Numbered from the stretch's first letter, positions 1-7,674 are shown. The stretch is DNA of 44,668 nucleotides from JBCCDY01 sp039030555 (GCA_039030555.1 JBCCDY010000030.1:1-44668); one strand, 5' to 3'. Notes: a model not told the origin generated them from the sequence alone. Translations and numbers: made by a program.

Positions 1-254
1 ATAATTATTAATAATGGATTATTCTGTGTGATAAGTTTTAAGACATGTTTTAAAAACCAATCTTGGAATGATCTTAATAAAACAATCTGAGATAAACTTT
101 ATTTATATATCAGTATCTAACTGTCTTCTTAATAATAGAAGGTTTACCGTGACTCATTAGATAAGCACTATGTTCTAATAAAGGATTGTTAGGAAATAGA
201 GGCCCTCAGATCTTCTATTAATAGATTATGGATTAGAAATGGGTTAAGATTTCT
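1..254. other. Upstream non-coding region, no gene seen
   Basis: I see no open frame with coding character, no tRNA and no strong hairpin in this AT-rich stretch. It should hold the promoter of the PAS-domain sensor that begins at 255, but no clear TTG / TAnnTTTG pair can be picked out. Confidence 0.5.
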
Positions 255-1880
255 ATGATGAAACTGAATAGAAAAGCAAAAAAGTTGCCGGCTAAGAAAT
301 TATTTTTAACCTTATTTCCCCTGGCTTTTATCATTGTTTATCTATTTACAATTGATGATTTTCTATTGATCAGAAACCAATCATTTAATAAGGAATTATT
401 GACTCATTCTGCTATTTATGATTGGGCAAATTCAGGTTCAAACGCTTTAATTTTTATTGCGTTTTTAACTATATCAAGCATATTAATTATTAATAACCGG
501 AGAAACGAAAATTTGATTTTCAGAGGATTGCTTTTCTGGTTTGCAGCTTTAATTTTCTTCTGTGGAATAACCTATCTGGTCGATGTACTTATTTATTGGG
601 AACCTTATCACGCTTTAGGTACTTTATTCAAAACATTAACGGCCATCATTTCTCTTATGACTTTGGTTGCATTGATAAAAATCCCCGATAAAGAAGTTGA
701 TTTAAATGACTTTACTAAACTCAGGAATGAGCTGGAATCGGTGAGGAAAGAAAAGGCGATGCTGGAAATGATTGTCTCTGGTTCTAATAATGGAATTTGG
801 CATTGGGAAGACATAAAGTCAGATGCCCAGTGGTGGTCCCCTGAGTTTTATGAAAAATTAGGCTATGCCGATAATGAGGTGAAGGCTTCCTTAGAGAATT
901 TAAAGCACTTCATTCAAAGTGATTTTATGGAACCTTTCACAGAGGCTCTGAATAATCATTTTGAACATAATACAGCTTTTCAACTGGACCTAAAATTAAG
1001 AGTTAAATCAGGAGAACATAAATGGTTTAAAATTCAAGGGTGTAGCATCAGAGATGAAGACAGTAATTCAATACGGATGGCGGGCTCAATTTCCAATATT
1101 GAAAAGGTGAAAAGACTTGAAGAGAGTCTTAGGTTAAAAAATGATACTCTGGAAGGGATAATGGATATGGCAAGCATAGGGACTTGGGAGGTAGATCTGG
1201 AAATGAAGTCTGTTGATTGGTCCAAGAAGGTCTATGAAATTCATGAAATTCAGGAAGGGACAGAGCTTTTTTTGGATCAGGCGATCAATTGTTATCATTA
1301 TGATTACAGGCCTTTGATTAATGCAGCAGTTATTCGTGCTATAGAGACTGGTAACTCATGGGATATGGAATCATTGATTATTACCTCTTCGAAGAAAGAG
1401 GTTTGGGTACGTTCTCTTGGATTTCCAGTATATGAAGGCCATAAACTAATTAAGCTTAGGGGTTTATTTCAAAAGATTGATGAAAAAAAGAAAGCCCAAG
1501 AAGAGGCTGAAAAAAAGGAAAAAGTCCTTAGACATATTGTTAAGCATGCTCCTGCGGGGATAGCCATTTTAAATAACGACTTAAACTATGTTTATGTCAG
1601 TGATCAATGGTATAAGAATTATTCTATTCGAGATAAAGATATTCTAGGTAAAAATCATTTAAGAGTTTTTTCGAAGCTTAAAGATATGCCTGCTTCTAAA
1701 AACATTTATAATGAGTGTTTACAAGGAAAAGCCTACCACAAAAACAAAGAGCTTTTTTTTAAAGAGGATGGTTCACGCATTTGGTTGCGATACAATCTCT
1801 ATCCCTGGTACAATGAACAAGATGTTATAGGAGGCATAGTTATATTTACAGAAGACATTTCAAACCGGGCAGGTAGTTAA
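255..1880 (+). CDS. Membrane sensor: ethylene-receptor-like TM domain plus three PAS domains, no output domain
   Basis: 541 residues. The N-terminal third is membrane-embedded (about 15-35, 60-80, 90-115, 120-142). The order TM helix, helix with CGITY at 103-107, W115, then a helix with KTLTAIISLMTLVAL (126-140) matches the transmembrane part of ETR1-type ethylene receptors, where the second helix carries Cys-x-x-x-His for copper. Here Cys103 is kept but the His position is Tyr107. A coiled linker (150-172) leads to three PAS/PAC units (about 173-290, 295-415, 425-535); the first has the usual PAC end motif GSISNIEKVKRLEE. The protein stops right after the third PAS (EDISNRAGS), without histidine kinase, GGDEF or methyl-accepting domain. 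It may signal through a partner, or be a kinase that lost its 3' half. Family assignment is good; ligand and partner are unknown. Confidence 0.8.
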   Translation: MMKLNRKAKKLPAKKLFLTLFPLAFIIVYLFTIDDFLLIRNQSFNKELLTHSAIYDWANSGSNALIFIAFLTISSILIINNRRNENLIFRGLLFWFAALIFFCGITYLVDVLIYWEPYHALGTLFKTLTAIISLMTLVALIKIPDKEVDLNDFTKLRNELESVRKEKAMLEMIVSGSNNGIWHWEDIKSDAQWWSPEFYEKLGYADNEVKASLENLKHFIQSDFMEPFTEALNNHFEHNTAFQLDLKLRVKSGEHKWFKIQGCSIRDEDSNSIRMAGSISNIEKVKRLEESLRLKNDTLEGIMDMASIGTWEVDLEMKSVDWSKKVYEIHEIQEGTELFLDQAINCYHYDYRPLINAAVIRAIETGNSWDMESLIITSSKKEVWVRSLGFPVYEGHKLIKLRGLFQKIDEKKKAQEEAEKKEKVLRHIVKHAPAGIAILNNDLNYVYVSDQWYKNYSIRDKDILGKNHLRVFSKLKDMPASKNIYNECLQGKAYHKNKELFFKEDGSRIWLRYNLYPWYNEQDVIGGIVIFTEDISNRAGS

Positions 1881-1907
1881 ATCTTATACAGAATAGATGA
1901 TTTGATC

Positions 1908-2486
1908 CTAATCGGTAGTACGGTAATCTGTCTTAAAAGAGCCGTTTGTAATATCTACAAATACAGATTCGTCTCTAAAGGCTCCAAAGCCAGTCCCAGT
2001 CAGAAAAAGTCTTCCGGAAAATCTTCCTTCTATGAGGTTATCCGTCAAGTTTGTTATGGTTAACTCTAAGCCTTTATCTGTCGAATTACTAAATGTACAG
2101 CCTTGATCAACTATCCCACACCTATCGTCCTCCGGGACAATAGAAGTATCGTACCATTCTAATGATGCATTCGTGCTATCGTTCCAGCTCGAAAAGGGCA
2201 AGTCGATTTCCGGTAGATCCAGATTACCTAGCGTAACTTGCCAATAACCATCGCGAGTAATTTCACCATTCTTATAAGCCTGGACTCTTGTTACCTGGGA
2301 TTTAGGGAAATAAGTATTAGAAATATTGGAAGAAAATGGACCTTGCTCGTAATCGACAACATCTCCATTAACTCTTCCTATGATGAAATTTTCAAACTGG
2401 GAATCCGGTGTAGGTAAAACCCCATCATCGTTATTACATGATAGGTTCATGATTATTAATAAAGCGAATATTGAATATCTTTTCAT
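1908..2486 (-). CDS. Lipoprotein of unknown function (192 aa)
   Basis: The frame is open further upstream from a TTG, but the ATG at 2486 is chosen because it begins a clean lipoprotein signal peptide: MKRYSIFALLIIMNLSC with the lipobox Cys at residue 17, followed by an NDD stretch typical of surface or outer-membrane lipoproteins in Bacteroidota. The mature part is rich in Gly, Asp and Ser and predicted beta-rich, with two Cys (in DDRCGIVDQGC) that could pair. I do not recognise a named family; the pattern (short N-terminal strand, then ITNGSFKTDY near the end) resembles the small beta-sheet lipoproteins of DUF6252/DUF5025 type, but this is only a resemblance. It is convergent with the PAS sensor and 5' of it lies another lipoprotein gene on the same strand. 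Confidence 0.6.
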   Translation of the reverse strand: MKRYSIFALLIIMNLSCNNDDGVLPTPDSQFENFIIGRVNGDVVDYEQGPFSSNISNTYFPKSQVTRVQAYKNGEITRDGYWQVTLGNLDLPEIDLPFSSWNDSTNASLEWYDTSIVPEDDRCGIVDQGCTFSNSTDKGLELTITNLTDNLIEGRFSGRLFLTGTGFGAFRDESVFVDITNGSFKTDYRTTD

Positions 2487-2502
2487 AGCTTCTGCTTTAG
2501 AA

Positions 2503-2512
2503 TATTGGACAC
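2503..2512 (-). repeat. Shared leader element, copy 1 (GTGTCCAATA)
   Basis: On the minus strand GTGTCCAATA followed by TTCTAAAG lies 17 bases before the ATG at 2486. The same ten bases followed by CTAAAAG occur 14 bases before the ATG at 2952. It may be part of a common 5' leader or a duplicated upstream region. Confidence 0.4.
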
Positions 2513-2550
2513 CCAAATGAATATTAAGGTTGGAATAGCTTAGATAATAA

Positions 2551-2952
2551 TTAGTCCGTTACAAAAACTGAGTCAACAAGAGGTCCTTGCTCTCCTTCAA
2601 ACTTTAGGTAATTTATTCCCGGCCGACTTAGAACCAAATTGATAACCGTATCAATTTCGATTATGGCTCTCGTACAAATCTCATTTCGATTACTTTTTTG
2701 GAAAAGCTTGAATGATGAAGTATCATTTAACTGTAAAACTTCAAACCTTGAAAAATTAGCACAGCCATTCGACCCAAAAATAATGAGATTGATCCTTACT
2801 GATTCATTTAGTGCGGTTGTATCGGGCTTAGAAATAGACTTTACTGAGGTCGACGTTTCTATGAAATCTATTTCAGTTTCATTGCAAGAGATCAAGATAA
2901 CTAGAGTAATTGATAGGTGAAGTGTTTTTTTAAAAGCTATTTTTCCGACCAT
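2551..2952 (-). CDS. Small lipoprotein of unknown function (133 aa)
   Basis: Begins with an ATG at 2952 and a lipoprotein signal peptide: basic start (MVGKIAFKK), hydrophobic core LHLSITLVI, lipobox ending in ISC at residue 23. The mature protein of about 110 residues is rich in Ser, Thr, Asn and hydrophobic beta-strand patterns, with two further Cys (GCANF and EICTRA), which could form a disulfide in the periplasm or at the surface. No family recognised. The opposite-strand open frame over the same bases has no signal peptide or recognisable domain, so the minus-strand reading is preferred. It is followed 35 bases downstream by the next lipoprotein leader. Confidence 0.6.
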   Translation of the reverse strand: MVGKIAFKKTLHLSITLVILISCNETEIDFIETSTSVKSISKPDTTALNESVRINLIIFGSNGCANFSRFEVLQLNDTSSFKLFQKSNRNEICTRAIIEIDTVINLVLSRPGINYLKFEGEQGPLVDSVFVTD

Positions 2953-2965
2953 AATTATCTTTTAG

Positions 2966-2975
2966 TATTGGACAC
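2966..2975 (-). repeat. Shared leader element, copy 2 (GTGTCCAATA)
   Basis: Second copy of the ten-base element described at 2503-2512, again just upstream of a lipoprotein start codon on the minus strand. Confidence 0.4.
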
Positions 2976-3060
2976 AGCTTATAAAGAAAAAGTTGTAAAA
3001 GAAGTAACCGATACTAACTTTTAACACTTAATATTGGCAGCTCTAAAAACTAAACTAAAC

Positions 3061-3774
3061 TCAGGAAGGAAACTTGCGGATTCTTTTATAATTTCTAAGA
3101 ACAGTAGAATCGGAGTTAAGGAGCTCCAGGTTAATTTCATCGTCATTAAAATCGATTCTCCAGAAACTTCTGGGATGATTTTCGCCGTATGGAATCAATT
3201 CCAGCTCAGGACGATGTCCATGAACATTATAAACACCAGTATTCCTCTTTCCTTTTGAATGAATCACAAAACGTTTATCCCATCGTAGAAACATATAATC
3301 TGAAGGATCGGGATTAACTTCTTCATTGAAATAAGTTCCATTACCTTCCAAACCTTGAAGTTTCCAGAGTCCTAGCAATTGATCTCCATACGTTTCCGGT
3401 AATTTCTCAGATCTTTCCAGAATAACTTCAATAGGCTGCCCTTCCTCAACTCTGTTCCAAAACATTAAGTCACCCTCGATTTTAAGCTGAAATGGTTCAT
3501 TGAGATCTTCCAAACCGTTTTCATTAACGATGGACAATCTTTGGGTCTCTTCATTATAAGTCCAAGTACCATAAGAATGCTGAAAACGACCATTACCTGA
3601 TTCTTGGGTGGAATCAATGTTGAATCTTGTCCACCTGGCGTTAGGCGTCATTTCTTGCTCTCCAACCTTCACACTTTTCACAATCCAAAGGCCTTCGAAA
3701 TTGGATTTTGACTGTTGAGTCTGGCAGGCATAAAGAAGAGAAACAAAAGAAATAAAAAGGAGAGTTCTCATCAT
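3061..3774 (-). CDS. Lipoprotein with two lipocalin-like repeats (237 aa)
   Basis: Signal peptide MMRTLLFISFVSLLYAC with lipobox Cys at 17 (start at 3774 or at the next ATG, 3771). The mature part contains two similar halves, each opening with a G-L-W motif: FEGLWIVKSVKVGEQEM (about 27-43) and LLGLWKLQGLEGNGTYF (about 134-150). Each then runs through alternating strands with a conserved R/W-x-x-F or K-R-F-V-I strand. This GxW opening is the signature of lipocalin-like and META-type beta-barrel lipoproteins in Bacteroidota. A ligand cannot be guessed. It stands alone, about 100 bases from its nearest neighbours, and looks intact, unlike the genes immediately downstream of it in coordinate order. 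Confidence 0.65.
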   Translation of the reverse strand: MMRTLLFISFVSLLYACQTQQSKSNFEGLWIVKSVKVGEQEMTPNARWTRFNIDSTQESGNGRFQHSYGTWTYNEETQRLSIVNENGLEDLNEPFQLKIEGDLMFWNRVEEGQPIEVILERSEKLPETYGDQLLGLWKLQGLEGNGTYFNEEVNPDPSDYMFLRWDKRFVIHSKGKRNTGVYNVHGHRPELELIPYGENHPRSFWRIDFNDDEINLELLNSDSTVLRNYKRIRKFPS

Positions 3775-3876
3775 ACTACGTAAGCAAGTTAAAAATATCT
3801 ATAAAAGCATCTTATTGTAACAACCTTTGCAAATAGCTCAGTAAGTTTATGGATGATAGTATTTGTTAATGACCTA

Positions 3877-4436
3877 TTACCATTCTTTTTCTTCTTTGGC
3901 AATAGTCTTTTTTAAATCATCTATTAGAGCATTAATATTTTCCACTATTTGTCTGTTCGCATTTGCTTTAAACTCTAATACCTTATCTGCATACTTTTTT
4001 TACCCATAAAGTGAGGAATTTCTAGTTCTTCTAATCTTGATGATACGGTATAAGGTAATCCAGCTTGCAAATAGGCATATTTGAAAGTGAAATTTGAAAC
4101 TTCATTCTTGTACCTGTCTTCTTTACATAAAATTATAAATTTGAAGTTCAGATAAGTTTCTTTAGTTCTATAGCTCTCGAGTATCAAAGGAATATCTTCT
4201 AATTGGATATTTCCTATTCCTACAATTCTATTTTTAGTTTCATCACCTCCTAGTTCAACCATGTTATCACCAGATTTCAACGTTGACACCATCCACAATT
4301 TTGCTTTATCATAAATTTTATTCTGTGAATTTCCATCGAACTGAAGAAAGTAGAAAGCACTTCCCTTTCTTGGCGACAGATAAGCGCGATGTTTAGAAGG
4401 TTCTTTGCAGATGACTAAGTAAGGCCATGCGACCAT
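3877..4436 (-). pseudogene. Third gene of a toxin-antitoxin locus, frameshifted near its end
   Basis: An ATG at 4436 lies 19 bases after the antitoxin stop. The frame runs 153 codons to a TAG at 3977-3975. Just before that stop the strand has a run of seven A (3995-4001). Adding one A there opens a further stretch, KKYADKVLEFKANANRQ and onwards, rich in Lys, Glu and Ala and predicted helical, ending in KEEKEW at a TAA (3879-3877). The total length of 560 bases is one short of a multiple of three, so a single-base deletion fits. The restored product would be about 186 aa: a mixed alpha/beta body and a C-terminal helix. I recognise no family. Position suggests a chaperone- or effector-like partner of the HigBA pair, but that is inference. 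Confidence 0.55.
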
Positions 4437-4455
4437 CGTTTGTTGGGCTTTCGTG

Positions 4456-4754
4456 TTATATTTCTACGTTAAGTTTTAAGTGGCCACCGAGTCCTTCTCT
4501 AATAATTCGTATAAGAGTTGACAGACGGATATCACTTGCATTGTTCTCTATTCGCGAAATATACGTCTTGGTTGTTCCACATTTCTTTGCCAGTTGTTCC
4601 TGAGTCATGCCTTGATTCTTGCGCATTTCTTGAAGCATTACTCCCAATCTGAAAGCCTTGAAACTCTCTTCGAAGGCTTCTCTGGATTCAGTTCCCGTTC
4701 CCCGTACTCTGAGTTCAAGCGATCGTCAAAGTCAATAATTTTAGTCTTGCTCAT
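4456..4754 (-). pseudogene. higA: HigA-type XRE antitoxin, frameshifted
   Basis: The ATG at 4754 starts MSKTKIIDFDDRLNSEYGER, the usual N-terminal arm of HigA-type antitoxins, but this frame runs out of register and stops at a TAA (4640-4638) after 38 codons. The rest of the family sequence continues one frame over: GTESREAFEESFKAF, then a textbook XRE helix-turn-helix (MTQEQLAKKCGTTKTYISRIE) and C-terminus LGGHLKLNVEI. Total length 299 bases, one short of 100 codons; one G missing in the GGG at 4694-4696 restores a 99-aa protein. The upstream stop and an internal ATG overlap as TAATG (4640-4636), so the HTH part could still be made by reinitiation as a 60-aa peptide. The toxin gene overlaps the start. 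Confidence 0.8.
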
Positions 4755-5077
4755 CGTAATATTGTTTTTGCAGCTTTTCAGCCAGTTTTATTTCGTTCTT
4801 GGGTGTCTTTTGAAAGCCCGTTCAATACAACAACCAATTTACCCTTGTCAAAAAAGCAGAATATTCGATAGATGTTAGTCCCTGAGATCATCCGCATCTC
4901 ATACAAGTTAGTTCCTGTGATGTTTTTGAGATATTTCGTTGGAACCCGTTCAACCGTTTTAATCAATTTGATTGTCCAGTTTATTAGCTCTTTTATTTTA
5001 GGAGTTTGCTTGTTGTAAAACTCCCAAAAATGTTCGACAAAGAATATAACTTTTCTGACATCACTACTTTTGTTCAT
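4741..5077 (-). pseudogene. higB: HigB/RelE-type toxin (Gp49-like), frameshifted near the C-terminus
   Basis: Residues 1-90 from the ATG at 5077 fit the phage-derived Gp49-like HigB family (RelE/ParE superfamily mRNA interferases): VRKVIFFVEHFWEFY, KYLKNITGTNLYEMRM, IYRIFCFFDKGKLVVVLNG. The frame then ends as LSKDTQERNKTG and a stop at 4778. One frame over, the DNA gives the expected family ending GFQKTPKNEIKLAEKLQKQ, finishing at a TAA (4743-4741) that overlaps the antitoxin ATG by 14 bases, as is normal for such pairs. The region is 337 bases, one more than 112 codons; an extra G in the GGG at 4817-4819 explains the shift. The core fold is complete without the last helix, so the shortened form might or might not be active. 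Confidence 0.8.
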
Positions 5078-5124
5078 ATCAACAAAGTTAGCTAATTAGG
5101 TAACTTATTCCAGGTTGAGAAAAT

Positions 5125-5856
5125 TCAGATTAAAGTGGCTATGGTCAGACATGAAGTCCAACCAAGATCAGTGGCTATTTCCGGAATAGAAGTTGGTGAA
5201 TTTCGGTACTTTTCAACCGAAGTCTTACTGATTACACGGATGTATTCAATTTTCTGAAGATGGCTGAGGATATACTCCATCATACCGTTTACAAAATAGA
5301 CGTTGTAGGAATCGGCGCTTTGATTTTGGAATGGTAATACAGCTATGGACTGACCAGAAAATGATGTTGATTTTTCCTCTTTACCCAAAAAGAATATGAG
5401 TAATGTTATCAATGTAATGATAAGAAGTGCTGATGCGATAGCTTTTACCAGACCTGATTTCCTTTCCGGGCTTGCTACCTTCCGGTCATATTTATTTCCT
5501 TCTGAAATTGTTTGTCGCGATTCTCCAGGAGAATAGCCATACTTCTCCTTAAAGCATTTTATAAAATAGGAAGGGCTGCTAAAGCCTGTTTCAAACGAAA
5601 TCTCGGCAATTGTTTTTCCGGATTCTGCCAGCATCACTTTCGCCTGCTCTAAGCGAACTCCCTTAATAAACTGATTAGCCGATAAACCGGTATGCTTTTT
5701 TAGCGTTCGAAGCAATGTAGAACGACTAACCGAGAACTCCTCAGCCAGTTCTTCCACCCCGAACCTTTCATTGCTTAAATTTTCCTCGACAATTTTGGTG
5801 AGTTCCTCAATAATTTCATCTTTAAAGGCATTGTCGATTTGGGAATTCCTGGCAAG
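5125..5856 (-). pseudogene. AraC-HTH / FlgO-like regulator, truncated at both ends
   Basis: Open from just after an in-frame TAA (5859-5857) with no ATG, GTG or TTG before a GTG at 5757. Yet the family sequence clearly begins upstream of that GTG (FKDEIIEELTKIVEENLSNERFG). Then come an AraC-type DNA-binding domain (EFSVSRSTLLRTLKKHTG; TIAEISFETGFSSPSYF; YGYSPGESR), a basic linker, one TM segment (ALLIITLITLLIFFL) and the start of a FlgO-like domain (SIAVLPFQNQSADSYNVYFVNG). The full-length family normally continues with the rest of that domain and TPR repeats, several hundred residues in all. Here it breaks off after ATDLG, and the next gene in transcription order is the toxin. So start codon and 3' half are missing. 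It is divergent from the ankyrin gene it probably once regulated. Confidence 0.75.
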
Positions 5857-5891
5857 TTAAGCCAATGCTTTTCTGAAAAAAAATGATGGGT

Positions 5892-5947
5892 TTGATTCAT
5901 AATTACGATGGTTGAATCATAGTTACCATCGGTGAATCAAAAGTCAC
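5892..5947. repeat. Imperfect direct repeats (about 20-21 bp), likely regulator site
   Basis: Two full units and a half follow each other: TTGATTCATAATTACGATGG (5892-5911), TTGAATCATAGTTACCATCGG (5912-5932) and TGAATCAAAAGTCAC (5933-5947). The shared core is TTGAWTCATARTTACSATSG. The array sits between the broken AraC-type regulator and the ankyrin gene, the usual place for an AraC operator made of direct repeats spaced two helical turns apart. Binding is inferred. Confidence 0.55.
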
Positions 5948-6024
5948 ATTTCTTGAAATACAATAGATACCCCTCCAAACTGCTTTTTCCGGAGCTTTGA
6001 ATCCATCAATTAAAACAAAAGAAA

Positions 6025-6605
6025 ATGAGATCAATTACACAACTCATAGAATGTATCGTACTAGGTATCATCATGCTATCCTGCGGAAATTCTAAGAACA
6101 CTGAAAATTCAAAGGAAGAAGTAGTAGAACAACCAAAAAAGACCATTCATGAGGCCACTTTCTTTGGCGACCTTGGTGCCATTAGAAATCATATTGAGTT
6201 TGAGACGGATTTAAATCAAAAGGATGAGTACGGATCTACCCCTTTAAATGTGGCCATAACATTTGGTAAATATGAAATTGACAAATCAATTGTTAAAGGT
6301 GGAGTCGACTTAACAGTCACCACAGCTGATGGGTCAACCCCATTGCATTCGACAGCATTCTTCGGGCGCAATCAAATCGTTGCCGAATTAATTAAAAAAA
6401 GAGTCGATCTTGAGGTAAAGAATAGTTATGGGGCTACAGCGTTAGAAACAGCATCGGCACCATTTGATCAAATGAAACCAGTCTATATCAGATAAGCCGG
6501 GACCTTGGCTCATTTGGGTTTAAGCTCGATTACGACAAGCTTCAGGAAAATAGAGCAGCTATCACTCAAACATTAGAAGCAGCCCTTAACAATCAAAATA
6601 ACTAA
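6025..6605 (+). pseudogene. Ankyrin-repeat lipoprotein, frameshifted near the end
   Basis: Signal peptide with lipobox (LGIIMLSC, Cys at residue 20) followed by a Lys/Glu linker and three ankyrin-type repeats (IHEATFFGDLGAIRNHIE; YGSTPLNVAITFGKYEI; DGSTPLHSTAFFGRNQIVAELI; YGATALETA). The frame stops at 6493-6495 after MKPVYIR. One frame over, the sequence continues YQISRDLGSFGFKLDYDKLQ and ends QNN at a TAA (6603-6605), one base before the acyltransferase ATG. Total 581 bases, one short of 194 codons; restoring a G after TAT (TATGATCAG) gives PVYDQIS and a 193-aa protein. Most of the ankyrin domain survives, so the shortened lipoprotein may still function. It is cotranscribed with the acyltransferase. 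Confidence 0.75.
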
Positions 6606-6606
6606 A

Positions 6607-7674
6607 ATGCAAACCAGAAGATTTGATATCGACTGGCTTAGGGTAATCGCTATTGGATTCTTATTAATCTACCATATAGCGATACCCTTTCAGCCCTGGG
6701 GAGTATTTATAGGATTTATTCAAAATTCTGAAACCATCGAACCACTTTGGATACCGATGTCTTTTCTGAACATCTGGCTAATCCCATTGCTGTTTTTCGT
6801 CTCCGGAATGGGTTTTTTTTCTATGCGAAAAAGAAATTGGAAAGCATTGCTCAAAGAAAGAGCTATTAGGATTCTTGTACCACTTATCGCGGGCATCATA
6901 TTGGTTGTTCCGCTTCAATCATTGCTTTGGCAAGTGTACTACAAACAAGAGCTAACACCGATTATTTTTCCGGCTCACCTGTGGTTCTTGGGGAATATTT
7001 TTAGTTACGTTTTATTGCTTTCTCCCGTGCTGTTCTATCTTAAAAAGAACGAAGAAAAACTAAGAAGTAAAGTTGCTAAAATGATGGATAATCCGGTGAA
7101 ATTACTTCTATTTATCATTCCTTTTATCGTTGTGATCATACTAATTAATCCCGAATCTTATGCTATGTATGCCTATACTTTGAATGGCTACGTCCTGGGT
7201 TTCTTAGCGTTTATGTTAGGTTACCTTTTTGTTTATTTAGGAAATGTTTTTTGGGAAACGATCTTCAAATGGAAATGGGCATTTTTAGTAATTGGATTAT
7301 CGCTTTATATCGTTCGGGTTATCGCCTTCGAAATGGAAAGCCCATTATACCTGATGTCAATCGAGACACTTGTCTGGATTTATGCCATCTTAGGAGTCGG
7401 ATATTCCTATTTGCAAGTTTCCAGTAGTTATTTAAGCGAGGCAGCTTACCCGGTTTATATCGTGCATTGGGTCTTTATCCATTTAGCTGGTATGTGGTTA
7501 TTTCCCCTTACCATTTCACCCTGGATTAAGTTGATTGGAATTATATTGGTTACTTTCGTTGGTTCGATGACATTTTATCATTACGTGATTAGAGATATAA
7601 ATTTCATAAGGCCATTATTTGGCCTGAAATTTAAAAGGAAAGAAATACATGGAGCCCGGATTTTAGCCGCTTAA
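6607..7674 (+). CDS. Acyltransferase family 3 membrane protein (OpgC/MdoC-like)
   Basis: 355 residues with about ten TM helices, matching acyltransferase family 3 (PF01757). The N-terminus RRFDIDWLRVIAIGFLLIYH carries the conserved Arg (R12) and the essential His (H23) of the first helix, and FFVSGMGFFSMRKR follows the family's loop. The closest flavour is the glucan-biosynthesis protein C group, which transfers acyl groups to periplasmic or surface glycans; the exact acceptor here is unknown. It starts one base after the end of the ankyrin gene's restored frame, so the two form an operon, probably once controlled by the broken AraC-type regulator across the direct repeats. The reading frame is intact. 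Confidence 0.8.
   Translation: MQTRRFDIDWLRVIAIGFLLIYHIAIPFQPWGVFIGFIQNSETIEPLWIPMSFLNIWLIPLLFFVSGMGFFSMRKRNWKALLKERAIRILVPLIAGIILVVPLQSLLWQVYYKQELTPIIFPAHLWFLGNIFSYVLLLSPVLFYLKKNEEKLRSKVAKMMDNPVKLLLFIIPFIVVIILINPESYAMYAYTLNGYVLGFLAFMLGYLFVYLGNVFWETIFKWKWAFLVIGLSLYIVRVIAFEMESPLYLMSIETLVWIYAILGVGYSYLQVSSSYLSEAAYPVYIVHWVFIHLAGMWLFPLTISPWIKLIGIILVTFVGSMTFYHYVIRDINFIRPLFGLKFKRKEIHGARILAA

Noticed and set aside
2639..2920. Plus-strand open frame of 93 codons opposite the 133-aa lipoprotein
   Set aside because: No signal peptide, no domain, and the minus-strand frame has a clean lipoprotein signal.
3034..3258. Plus-strand open frame opposite the 237-aa lipoprotein
   Set aside because: Lies on the antisense strand of a clear lipoprotein with two GLW repeats; no coding signature of its own.
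4594..4878. Plus-strand 94-codon frame across the toxin-antitoxin genes
   Set aside because: Cys/Phe/Leu-rich antisense of the HigB and HigA coding region, no recognisable domain.
5892..5947. CRISPR array
   Set aside because: Units are tandem without spacers and too few; they look like operator repeats.
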